From: Candidatus Dojkabacteria bacterium
GTDB taxonomy: Bacteria > Patescibacteriota > Dojkabacteria > SC72 > JAHDCA01
Assembly (NCBI GenBank): GCA_020630115.1
Contig: JAHDCA010000023.1
Location: forward strand, 1-12,332
Direction: 5' to 3'
DNA length: 12,332 bases
The position numbers and the translations under genes are program-made. Shown here piece by piece: positions 1 through 7,049 of this stretch. Every line of letters begins with the position of its first letter. The first letter of the stretch is position 1. A model generated the notes under the pieces. That model was given only the letters and a program-made list of their open reading frames with translations, was not told where the DNA came from and did no database searches.

Positions 1-269
1 GCCTCGCCAATATCTTTGCCAATTAACTGCTGAGAGAGCAATGACATAAATGCAATAGATATTGCACATCCACTTCCTGTATATGAAACATCTTGAATAA
101 CCCCATCTGATTGCCTGATCCGAACTTCTAATTCATCACCACAAAAGCTATTTATCACTTGAGCCTCTGAGATTTTCCCGTCACCCAAGAGTTTATTTTT
201 CTCATAGTTTTTGGGATTTTTATAATTCTCAATGATTTCCTGTTTATATATGGAGTTTTTGCTATCCAT
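1..269 (-). CDS. sufU: SufU-like Fe-S cluster assembly sulfur acceptor, 3' end cut by window
   Basis: The first 89 residues of a SufU/IscU-fold protein, running off the left edge. SufU is a zinc protein that takes persulfide sulfur from SufS during Fe-S cluster assembly in the cytosol. Visible marks are the N-terminal helix IYKQEIIENYKNPKN (residues 7-21), a CGDE motif (Cys43, Asp45) and GSGCAIS with Cys68. These match three of the four zinc/active-site ligands known in SufU; the third Cys would lie beyond the window. The stretch after GCAIS (SQQLIGKDIGEA) resembles SufU more than IscU. The ATG directly follows the sufS stop codon (TAGATG, zero spacing), which indicates coupled translation with its partner enzyme. 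No Shine-Dalgarno sequence precedes it. SufU versus IscU cannot be fully settled without the C-terminus. Confidence 0.85.
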   Translation of the reverse strand, partial: MDSKNSIYKQEIIENYKNPKNYEKNKLLGDGKISEAQVINSFCGDELEVRIRQSDGVIQDVSYTGSGCAISIAFMSLLSQQLIGKDIGE

Positions 270-1463
270 CTAGTGATTTCTGAATTTATCATTAATTAGT
301 GAGAGGTTCTCAACAAGAGCATCAATATCACTCTTCTCGTTATATAATCCGATACTTGATCTTGTTGTTGAAGAGGTATTTATAGATTCATGATAATTCA
401 TTGCGCAATGCTGACCTGATCTTGTGCAGATATTGGCTTGAGCCAAGAGATGTCCAACGTCATGAGAATGGGCATTTTTCAACTCGAAGCTCGCGATTGG
501 GGAATTGTTTGCACTATAAAGGTTTATAAAATCAAGTTTCGAAAGTTCTTCATATTGGTACTTACTGAGATCTTCCAAAGACTTTTTATCGAAATTATTA
601 TAAAAGAATTCGACTGCCCTACCAAGACCTATCACACCTGCTACATTAGGTGTTCCTGGTTCAAACCTTATTGGGCTTTCATTGAAAGTTAGATTTCCAT
701 TTTTAGTTGAGGTGACTGAACTTCCCCCGCTTAAAAATGGATGCCAATGATGATATTCTTCATTAAGGTAAAGTACACCGACACCTGTTGGTCCATAAAG
801 TTTATGCCCAGAAAAAACCATTGCATCGCATTTTAACTTATTAACCGAAATCAATTGATGAGTTATAGATTGTGCGACATCTAAGACATAAAAGATATCA
901 AAGTCCATAAGTATCTCCTGAACTTTGTTCAAATCCAATACTTTGCCTGTTACGTTTGACATATGAGTAGCACTCAAAACTCTTATCCTGTCTTGATATT
1001 TATTCTTTAAAAACTCCAGATAATCCCAGTTTAACTCACCACTCTCATCAACTGGTACAACTTCTAGTTTAAAGCCAAAATTCTGTGACATTATGCTCCA
1101 AGGTACGTATGAAGCGTTATGATCTAGTTGTGTTATGATCACAACACTATCATTCTCAAGTAAATTGATACTCAAGATACTTATCAATTTATTAAAGCCA
1201 TCGGTTGTACCACTTGTCAAAATTGTTTCAGACTTTTTTGCTTTTATAAAGCTTGCTATTAAACGCCTCGAGTCTTCAAATGCTATTTCTGCCTCTTGAG
1301 AGATTTGGTATAAGCCCCGATGGATATTCACTCCCTGATTAATATAGTAATCATTAACAATCTTTGCCACTGAGTTTGGTACGAGTGAACTTGAAGCCGA
1401 ATCAAGATATACAAGATCTGGGTTTTCTCGAACTAACTCAAACTCACCATTTAGGTCAATCAT
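270..1463 (-). CDS. sufS: Cysteine desulfurase, SufS/CsdA type
   Basis: A PLP-dependent group II cysteine desulfurase that removes sulfur from L-cysteine, giving alanine and an enzyme persulfide for Fe-S cluster building. At 397 residues it has the usual family length. Motifs in order: YLDSASS near residue 20, NIHRG (46-50), the TSGTTDG phosphate loop (83-89), the DHN histidine at 115, Asp196 in LDVAQ, the PLP Schiff-base lysine Lys221 in SGHKLYGPTG, FEPGTPN (268-273), and the persulfide Cys353 in TRSGQHCAM followed by Arg368. The ATG overlaps the end of glyA by 8 bases, and the stop abuts the start of sufU. An AGGT stands 4 bases upstream of the start. The neighbouring sufU supports SufS rather than a NifS/IscS type. 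No key residue is missing. Confidence 0.95.
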   Translation of the reverse strand: MIDLNGEFELVRENPDLVYLDSASSSLVPNSVAKIVNDYYINQGVNIHRGLYQISQEAEIAFEDSRRLIASFIKAKKSETILTSGTTDGFNKLISILSINLLENDSVVIITQLDHNASYVPWSIMSQNFGFKLEVVPVDESGELNWDYLEFLKNKYQDRIRVLSATHMSNVTGKVLDLNKVQEILMDFDIFYVLDVAQSITHQLISVNKLKCDAMVFSGHKLYGPTGVGVLYLNEEYHHWHPFLSGGSSVTSTKNGNLTFNESPIRFEPGTPNVAGVIGLGRAVEFFYNNFDKKSLEDLSKYQYEELSKLDFINLYSANNSPIASFELKNAHSHDVGHLLAQANICTRSGQHCAMNYHESINTSSTTRSSIGLYNEKSDIDALVENLSLINDKFRNH

Positions 1464-2727
1464 CTAAACCTGGCACAAAGAATTTATTGGCAAACTCCTT
1501 AACTCTCACACCTATTTCCTCAAGCCGAACCTGATCATCAATGTTATCCAAGACTTCAACCATAAAGTCTACAATTACGTCAACATCGCCTTCTTTCATA
1601 CCTCTAGAAGTCACACAAGGTGTTCCAAGTCTTAATCCAGAAGGATTAAATGGGCTTGCAGTATCATTAGGCACTGTATTAAAGTTAGAGATAATATTTG
1701 CCTTTTCAAGAGCTTGTGCATAAACTTTACCAGTAACTCCTTTATCTCTAAGATCAACTAGTAGCAAGTGTTTATCCGTACCATCAGTTACTATATTGAA
1801 ACCATTCTCAATCAACCCTTTGGCCAACCTCTTAGCATTTTTAATTACCTGTTGAGAGTACTCTTTAAACTCTGGATTTAGCGCTTCCTTAAGTGCCACA
1901 GCAATTCCTGCAATATGATCGTTCAAAGGACCACCTTGCATCCCAGGGAACACTGCTTTCTTTATCTTCTCTGAGATATCTCTTCTAGAGAAAATCAATG
2001 CTCCGTTAGGGCCTCTCAAGGTCTTTCTTGTAGTCATCATTACAACATCACTATGCTCAAATGGTGAACTATTGACCCCACCCGCAATTAACCCTGCTTC
2101 ATGTGAGACATCTGCATGATAAATTGCACCAACCTCTTTAGCTATCTCCCCCATCTTTTGGTGATCAATCTCTCTTGGATAAGCTGTACCTCCTGATATC
2201 AAAATTGCTGGTTTAACTTCTTTTGCTCTTTCTAAAATTTGATCGTAATCGAAAACGTTTGTCTCAGGCTCTACATGATAAAAGTGACTGTCATAAATCT
2301 TTGATACAAAAGTTGTTTTCTTCTCTTGAGAAACTTTCCAACCATGTGATAAGTGCCCCCCATCTTTCAAATACATGCCTAACATCCTATCCCCAGGTTC
2401 TATAAGTGCACTGTATATAGCGGCATTAGCATATGCACCAGTAACTGCTTGAACTTCAACATCCCATACTTCAGGGTCCAGTTTGAAAAGCTTCAATGCT
2501 CTTTCTTTTGCTAGCCGTTCAATACCATCAATGTTCTGGTTTCCTTGGTAATACCTCTTACCAACTTCACCTTCAGAGTATTTATTCATTGTGACTGTAC
2601 CAATTGCTTCTAATACTGCTTTACTAACATAATTCTCAGATGCTATGAGTAATACCTGATCTCTAACCCTTGCATTCTCTTGTAATATCAAATTGTTAAT
2701 TTCTGGATCGATTTTTGCTATTGCCAT
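1456..2727 (-). CDS. glyA: Serine hydroxymethyltransferase
   Basis: Cytosolic PLP enzyme that converts serine and tetrahydrofolate to glycine and 5,10-methylene-tetrahydrofolate. At 423 residues it is close to the bacterial norm. Visible motifs: LIASENYVS (27-35), NKYSEGEVGKRYYQG (48-62), GGHLSHG (123-129), SGGTAYPR (178-185), Asp206 and His209 in ADVSHEAGL, the Schiff-base lysine Lys235 in TTRKTLRGP, FPGMQGGPL (260-268) and SGLRLGTP with Arg366. Two places depart from the common pattern: the residue before the PLP lysine is Arg rather than His, and the loop usually written HSGxQAN reads VTGAYAN (95-101). Both may be lineage traits. It starts 12 bases after folD, the enzyme that uses its product, and ends inside the sufS start (8-base overlap). 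No clear Shine-Dalgarno is seen. Confidence 0.95.
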   Translation of the reverse strand: MAIAKIDPEINNLILQENARVRDQVLLIASENYVSKAVLEAIGTVTMNKYSEGEVGKRYYQGNQNIDGIERLAKERALKLFKLDPEVWDVEVQAVTGAYANAAIYSALIEPGDRMLGMYLKDGGHLSHGWKVSQEKKTTFVSKIYDSHFYHVEPETNVFDYDQILERAKEVKPAILISGGTAYPREIDHQKMGEIAKEVGAIYHADVSHEAGLIAGGVNSSPFEHSDVVMMTTRKTLRGPNGALIFSRRDISEKIKKAVFPGMQGGPLNDHIAGIAVALKEALNPEFKEYSQQVIKNAKRLAKGLIENGFNIVTDGTDKHLLLVDLRDKGVTGKVYAQALEKANIISNFNTVPNDTASPFNPSGLRLGTPCVTSRGMKEGDVDVIVDFMVEVLDNIDDQVRLEEIGVRVKEFANKFFVPGLDD

Positions 2728-2739
2728 TGTATTAAGTTC

Positions 2740-3543
2740 TTATTTTATATTAGATTTTACAGCATCCACTAGATTTAGCATAAGACATGCAATTGTCATT
2801 GGGCCAACACCTCCTGGTACAGGTGAGTGGTAGCTCAAATGATCACTATATTTATCGACTTCTATATCCCCAACGAGCTTTCCATCTTCTGACATATTGA
2901 TCCCAACATCTATCGAAACAGCACCTTCTTTTAATTCTGAAGTCTTAATAATCGCCTCAACTCCTGCACTTGATATAACGATATCATAACTATTTAGATT
3001 CTTTTTCCAGCCTTTACTCTTTGAGTGAACTACAGTTACTGTTGAATTACGTCTTATAGCTTCAAGAGCTACTGGCAAGCCAACGATACTGCTTCGCCCA
3101 ATCACAAGCACATCTTTACTCTCGAGATTAATATCGTAATTATCAAGAAGTTCGAATATACCTCTTGCAGTTGCTGGTAAGTAGTTAGATTTCTCAGTCA
3201 ATCCATCAACATCTTTCTGAGGTGAGATAAGCGATACAAGATGTTCAAACTTTGCTTGCACAGGGAGTTGTATCATTATACCTGTAACATCAGAATCATT
3301 ATTGAATTGGATAATCAATTCTTTAACCTGACTTACATCCGCACTCTTATCAAAACAATTAATATTACACTCCACACCAATCGAAGTAGCATACTTAGCT
3401 TTCATATTTACGTACTTCTGACTTGCGAAATCATCACCTATGAGAATTACTTCTAATCTAGGTGAAAAGCCTAAATCACCAATTTGTGATTTCAGATCCT
3501 TCTTGATCTTTAAAGCTACTGCTCTTCCATCTAGAATTTCCAT
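2740..3543 (-). CDS. folD: Methylene-THF dehydrogenase / methenyl-THF cyclohydrolase
   Basis: A bifunctional folate enzyme that oxidises 5,10-methylene-THF to 5,10-methenyl-THF with NAD(P)+ and hydrolyses it to 10-formyl-THF. At 267 residues it is slightly shorter than E. coli FolD (288). Catalytic signature Tyr44-x3-Lys48 (KYVNMK), Gln92 in IQLPV, and Asp113 in PQKDVDGL correspond to the known active-site residues. The Rossmann nucleotide motif VIGRSSIVGLP (147-157) is followed by VHSKS, a VSIDVGIN strand (209-216) and the closing signature PVPGGVGPMT (241-250). It lies upstream of glyA, which supplies its substrate, so the pair forms a one-carbon module. The product could feed initiator-tRNA formylation or nucleotide synthesis, which the window does not show. 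No Shine-Dalgarno precedes the ATG; an AT-rich TATAAA lies 7 bases upstream. Confidence 0.95.
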   Translation of the reverse strand: MEILDGRAVALKIKKDLKSQIGDLGFSPRLEVILIGDDFASQKYVNMKAKYATSIGVECNINCFDKSADVSQVKELIIQFNNDSDVTGIMIQLPVQAKFEHLVSLISPQKDVDGLTEKSNYLPATARGIFELLDNYDINLESKDVLVIGRSSIVGLPVALEAIRRNSTVTVVHSKSKGWKKNLNSYDIVISSAGVEAIIKTSELKEGAVSIDVGINMSEDGKLVGDIEVDKYSDHLSYHSPVPGGVGPMTIACLMLNLVDAVKSNIK

Positions 3544-3559
3544 AAGAGATTTTATAAGT

Positions 3560-4087
3560 TTATCTCTCGATTATATATAGCTTTGAGCTATTATGTACAG
3601 TAAAATCTTGCTTAAATCTCTGAGAGAAATCGAATTTTGCAGAAACCCACTTAAAACTTCCTTCAATTGTATCAATCTCTACTAGATCCATTGCCTCAGG
3701 ATATAAGTAAGTGTAGATCTTGTTTACATAATTTAAGTCCATATTCGAAATACTCTCCCAATAAATCTTAATATTCTTATATTTCCTACAATTTATACGA
3801 GCCATCAAGTAAACCCAGAAGTTATTCTCAACTCCAAAGACTTCAACATCAGTGTTATCCTTAGCAATCTTTTTGAGTACTTTTCCATCTCCACATCCAA
3901 GATCAACTATCCTATCGCCAGCTTCAATTGCTAGTTGAGCTATAGCTTTCTCTTGATACTCACTATCGATACGGATATATGGGACACCACGAATTATAGT
4001 AGCAAGTAATATTAAACAGTAACACATCGCAAGACAACCAACTACAGATGCTATGAATAAAACTATAAATGCAAATATATTGATCAC
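3560..4087 (-). CDS. Membrane-anchored SAM methyltransferase, FAM173-like
   Basis: A 175-residue protein with one strongly hydrophobic N-terminal segment (about 3-33) followed by a small class I methyltransferase domain. The SAM-binding motif I is VDLGCGDGK (61-69), with acidic Glu87 in GVENNF at the end of beta-2. GVPYIRI before the domain, ENNFWVYLMAR (87-97), TYLYPEAMDLVE (126-137) and WVSAKFDF (147-154) line up by eye with FAM173 proteins such as eukaryotic ANTKMT and ATPSCKMT. Those are membrane-tethered lysine methyltransferases of the adenine nucleotide translocase and the ATP synthase c subunit. Protein-lysine methylation is therefore a reasonable guess; the substrate is unknown. It starts with GTG overlapping the ABC stop (GTGA), with a perfect AGGAGG 8 bases upstream that fixes this start. 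A function linked to the exporter is possible but unproven. Confidence 0.75.
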   Translation of the reverse strand: MINIFAFIVLFIASVVGCLAMCYCLILLATIIRGVPYIRIDSEYQEKAIAQLAIEAGDRIVDLGCGDGKVLKKIAKDNTDVEVFGVENNFWVYLMARINCRKYKNIKIYWESISNMDLNYVNKIYTYLYPEAMDLVEIDTIEGSFKWVSAKFDFSQRFKQDFTVHNSSKLYIIER

Positions 4088-5877
4088 AGCTCAACCCTCC
4101 TATGTTTATAGAAAGAACCTTTCTTCTTCATCAACTCCTTGTAATTACCACTCTCTACAATCTTTCCATTTTCTAAGTAATAAATTCTGTCGAACTTTTC
4201 AAGATGATCCGTATCTCTTGATATATAAATCAGTGTTCTATCTTCACTAACTAACTCAAAAATGTTCTTTAATATCTCTGCTGCTGTGATACTACTCAAA
4301 AATGTAAACGGCTCATCCATAATACTTACCTCTGAATCAGAGTAGAGCATCCTCCCGATTGCCAACTTCTGCCAATGTGCTGGTGATACCTCTTTACCAC
4401 CCCTAAAGTACTTACCTAGAATTTGTGTATCATCAATTTTAGATTTCTTTAAGAATTCATTAACTTTAGTCGCCTTCAAAACCTTATTATAAAGTTCTTT
4501 ATTGAAAGTTTTTCGATAATTACCAATTGTAATATTCTCACGTACAGAGAAATTATATCGAATAAAGTCTTGATTAATAATTGCGATTTTCTTCTTATGC
4601 TCACCTCTTTGAAGCTCTCTTACAGAGTATTCGTTAAGGTAAAAGTCTCCTGCAGTTATCCTATACAATCCCATCAGCATTTTAGCTAACGTGCTTTTAC
4701 CTGAGCTATCTTGCCCAACAAAAGCAACTTTTTCCCCTGGTTTAATCTCGAAATTTAAATCTTCTAAAATCTTCACATCTGAATCAGGATATTGAAAATC
4801 TAAACCATCGAAGATCAGCTTTGGTGTCCCCTTTGATAACTTATGCTTGGAGTTTTGATCATGCTTGTCCGCGAATCCTTCATAATCAATAAGATCAAAA
4901 AATTTCTCAATATATTTCAAATGTTTGATAGTATCGAAACTGTTCTTCAATACTTCAAAAGAACTCTTATAACCGTTATCTGCATAGTCAAACATCGCCT
5001 TAAATTGACCGATACTAACACCATTTCCAACTGAGAATCTCAATATGTAAACAGCGTAACAATAAAAGAGAGCTCTTCCGATAGAACTAAAAAGACTTAC
5101 ATCTATGAAATAGTGCTTAAATACATCAACTTCACCATCGTAATACGACTTATTACCCGACCAAATTTTCTTCTTTAATTTACTTACGATATCATTCATC
5201 CTTAGCTCAACAAAGTTAGGAATAAAAAGACAAGTTTGAACCATATAGTCAACGTACTTAACACCTGTTACCTCCTTATTTCTATAATCAAGCAGTTTTC
5301 TATCCATCAAGAATCTATTAATCGGCTCTGCCATAGCTATCAAGATCAAGAACAAAACTGACCAACTCATTGAACTATAAAGAATAACTAATGCTGAAAT
5401 AGCACTTATAAGAAACTGGAAGATATTGGTAAACGCATCATATACTTTATATATTCTGTCGTAACTGAAATTTGGTACGAAAGTCACAAGGTTCTGGAAT
5501 TCAGGGTCCTCAATTTCTTCAAGGTTTGCTGTTGAGATCTTTTCTATCACTCGACTCTCACTATCGAGCATGATATCTCTTTTGATTCTTACACCGTAGA
5601 ACTCTTGGATGTAACCAAGTGAGTTAAGAACTAACCAAGATAGAAGTGAGTAACACAAAAATTGGAACGACTCCGTTAAAAAATAGTCTTTTAGTTGAAA
5701 ATCATTTGTAGATAAAAGATATTGTGCTGTTGCATCGATAAAACGACCACCAAGGTAAATCACAGCCATATTCATAGCCGTTTCAGCGACAAAACTAATC
5801 AAAAGCGAAACATTTGCGAATCGATTAAGATTAAAAACGTACTTAATATTTCTATAGAGAAGTTTTAAATTCTGCAC
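4084..5877 (-). CDS. ABC exporter with fused membrane and degenerate ATPase domain
   Basis: A 597-residue half-transporter with the exporter layout: a membrane domain (about 1-330) then a nucleotide-binding domain (about 353-597). Hydrophobic segments are near 22-42, 70-90, 150-170, 171-186 and 257-282; the expected sixth segment is weakly hydrophobic. In the ATPase domain the A-loop Tyr363, Walker A GQDSSGKST (388-396), Q-loop Gln436 and Walker B SIMDEP with Glu522 are present. The signature, normally LSGGQ, reads VSPAH (497-501), and the H-loop histidine is replaced by Arg554 (ISRD). The Walker A also has Ser where Gly is common. A homodimer would have altered ATP sites. The GTG start follows an in-frame TAA directly; no Shine-Dalgarno is visible, and the next Met lies within the first membrane segment. 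The substrate is unknown; lipid, peptide and drug exporters share this layout. Confidence 0.9.
   Translation of the reverse strand: MQNLKLLYRNIKYVFNLNRFANVSLLISFVAETAMNMAVIYLGGRFIDATAQYLLSTNDFQLKDYFLTESFQFLCYSLLSWLVLNSLGYIQEFYGVRIKRDIMLDSESRVIEKISTANLEEIEDPEFQNLVTFVPNFSYDRIYKVYDAFTNIFQFLISAISALVILYSSMSWSVLFLILIAMAEPINRFLMDRKLLDYRNKEVTGVKYVDYMVQTCLFIPNFVELRMNDIVSKLKKKIWSGNKSYYDGEVDVFKHYFIDVSLFSSIGRALFYCYAVYILRFSVGNGVSIGQFKAMFDYADNGYKSSFEVLKNSFDTIKHLKYIEKFFDLIDYEGFADKHDQNSKHKLSKGTPKLIFDGLDFQYPDSDVKILEDLNFEIKPGEKVAFVGQDSSGKSTLAKMLMGLYRITAGDFYLNEYSVRELQRGEHKKKIAIINQDFIRYNFSVRENITIGNYRKTFNKELYNKVLKATKVNEFLKKSKIDDTQILGKYFRGGKEVSPAHWQKLAIGRMLYSDSEVSIMDEPFTFLSSITAAEILKNIFELVSEDRTLIYISRDTDHLEKFDRIYYLENGKIVESGNYKELMKKKGSFYKHRRVEL
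4096..4101 (-). promoter_or_regulatory. Strong Shine-Dalgarno AGGAGG for the methyltransferase
   Basis: AGGAGG on the minus strand lies inside the last codons of the ABC gene, 8 bases before the GTG start at 4087. It is the only full-consensus ribosome binding site in the window and supports the GTG start inside the GTGA overlap. Confidence 0.8.
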
Positions 5878-5882
5878 TTACC

Positions 5883-5891
5883 ATAGTAGCA
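5883..5891 (-). promoter_or_regulatory. Candidate extended -10 promoter before the ABC gene
   Basis: The minus strand reads TGC-TACTAT in the 19-bp gap before the ABC gene. No good -35 is seen 16-18 bases upstream, as is common with extended -10 promoters. A start 5-7 bases downstream falls at or just inside the GTG codon, which would give a leaderless message. It shares CTGTGCTA with the element before the DHH-like gene. Confidence 0.35.
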
Positions 5892-5896
5892 CAGAA

Positions 5897-7036
5897 TTAG
5901 CTCATTGAGACCAGAATTGGCTCGAAACCATAGATTTCTTTAATAGACATCCAGACTTGTGACTCAACTTGATCAAAGTCCTTACTTGAGATTTCAGCTC
6001 TTGCATTACCACTGTCACCGGTTCCCTCGAACACCCCAGCTAAAGTTTGGGCATTAATACTTTGAGGATTATTTGATTGAACAAGCAAAACTGTTTTTTC
6101 TTTACTTACTTCAACAACTGCTACTGCCAAATCATACTCATTTGAGATATTAAACGGTAACCTTCCATTTACAATGATATCCTGAGCATTAAGATTCAAC
6201 CCTTCAATCTCTTTTGCTGTAACTGAGGAATATAAGAAACGATTATCTTTATCACCTTTAAGATTACCAGTCAGCTTTACCATTAGTCTAAGTACACTAT
6301 CACTTTGGCTATAATACTTCTTTGAAATGAACTTATTCATATCTAGCCCAGAATTTGCGTAATTACAAGCTGCTTCCCAACTACTTGGTTGTGCTGAAGA
6401 TGAAAGAAGATCTATCTCTTGAGCCATATTCATTACAATTTCATTTTTTGTATCAGGGTCTAAGTTACTATCTAGTAAATTTACTACCTGTTTTAGATAG
6501 CCATTATGATCAACAGCAAGTACAACATCGCCAATAGCATCTGGAGAATTACTAATAGTAATCAGTTTTGAATTTGCTAGGTGCGATTCATTTTGAATAT
6601 AAACGTCACCCATATCTCTTAAAGAGTTCGCATCAAAAAGTATAGCCAAGTCGATATTATCACCTTGCGCCTCATACACTACATCATCAAAGCTAAACTC
6701 TCCTTGACTAGGGGTGATATAAAATTTAACCTGCTTAGTAACTTCATCAGTATCATATGAAATCTTTTCAATTCCGTTTTTAGCATAATCAATAGCGACC
6801 ATGTATCTATGAGGATTTAAAGTCTTGGAAATCTCAAGTTTAGCCATTCGAAGCTTAGGCATAAACTCTGCATCAACATCTTTTGATATGACGACAACAA
6901 CTTTCTTACCAATCTTTTCTAAAGTTTGTACAGTAGTTACTATTGAAGTAACAAGATCAGCGCTATTAATTTCAGGACAAAATATTCCTACAAACCTACT
7001 ATTGGTAATGATTTCCATGTGATCCATACCACACAT
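5897..7036 (-). CDS. DHH/NrnA-like protein without catalytic motifs
   Basis: A 379-residue protein with the outline of DHH-family phosphoesterases (NrnA/RecJ-like), which cleave nanoRNA or pAp using two Mn ions. The N-terminal strand-helix region has CPEINSADLVTS (20-31) where the family has HxNPDxDAxGS. LAILFDANSLRDMGDVY (130-146) matches the motif II region and keeps Asp135. The place of the DHH triad reads TISNSPD (160-166), and the DHHA1 glycine-histidine motif is reduced to GTGDSGNARAEI (338-349). With nearly all metal ligands gone, it is unlikely to be an active phosphoesterase. Its position after nusA-infB matches the usual genomic place of nrnA-like genes. Alternative starts are Met4 (7027) and Met7 (7018); the fold would begin soon after Met7. 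No Shine-Dalgarno is seen. Family assignment is by pattern and gene order only. Confidence 0.65.
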   Translation of the reverse strand: MCGMDHMEIITNSRFVGIFCPEINSADLVTSIVTTVQTLEKIGKKVVVVISKDVDAEFMPKLRMAKLEISKTLNPHRYMVAIDYAKNGIEKISYDTDEVTKQVKFYITPSQGEFSFDDVVYEAQGDNIDLAILFDANSLRDMGDVYIQNESHLANSKLITISNSPDAIGDVVLAVDHNGYLKQVVNLLDSNLDPDTKNEIVMNMAQEIDLLSSSAQPSSWEAACNYANSGLDMNKFISKKYYSQSDSVLRLMVKLTGNLKGDKDNRFLYSSVTAKEIEGLNLNAQDIIVNGRLPFNISNEYDLAVAVVEVSKEKTVLLVQSNNPQSINAQTLAGVFEGTGDSGNARAEISSKDFDQVESQVWMSIKEIYGFEPILVSMS

Positions 7037-7043
7037 TATAGCA
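7035..7043 (-). promoter_or_regulatory. Candidate extended -10 promoter before the DHH-like gene
   Basis: The minus strand reads TGC-TATAAT, a perfect extended -10, in the gap after infB and overlapping the first possible ATG. The hexamer 17 bases upstream (TGGTAA) matches the -35 consensus at 3 of 6 positions. A transcript starting 7 bases beyond the -10 would begin at the A of the ATG at 7027 (Met4), so it would be leaderless and exclude the 7036 start. Confidence 0.45.
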
Positions 7044-7049
7044 CAGACT

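Noticed and set aside
438..692. 84-codon open frame on the plus strand opposite sufS
   Set aside because: It is antisense to conserved sufS sequence, with no recognisable product.
1456..1458. UGA recoded as glycine
   Set aside because: UGA ends GlyA and the ABC protein at the expected family positions, and downstream starts overlap these stops, so the standard bacterial code fits.
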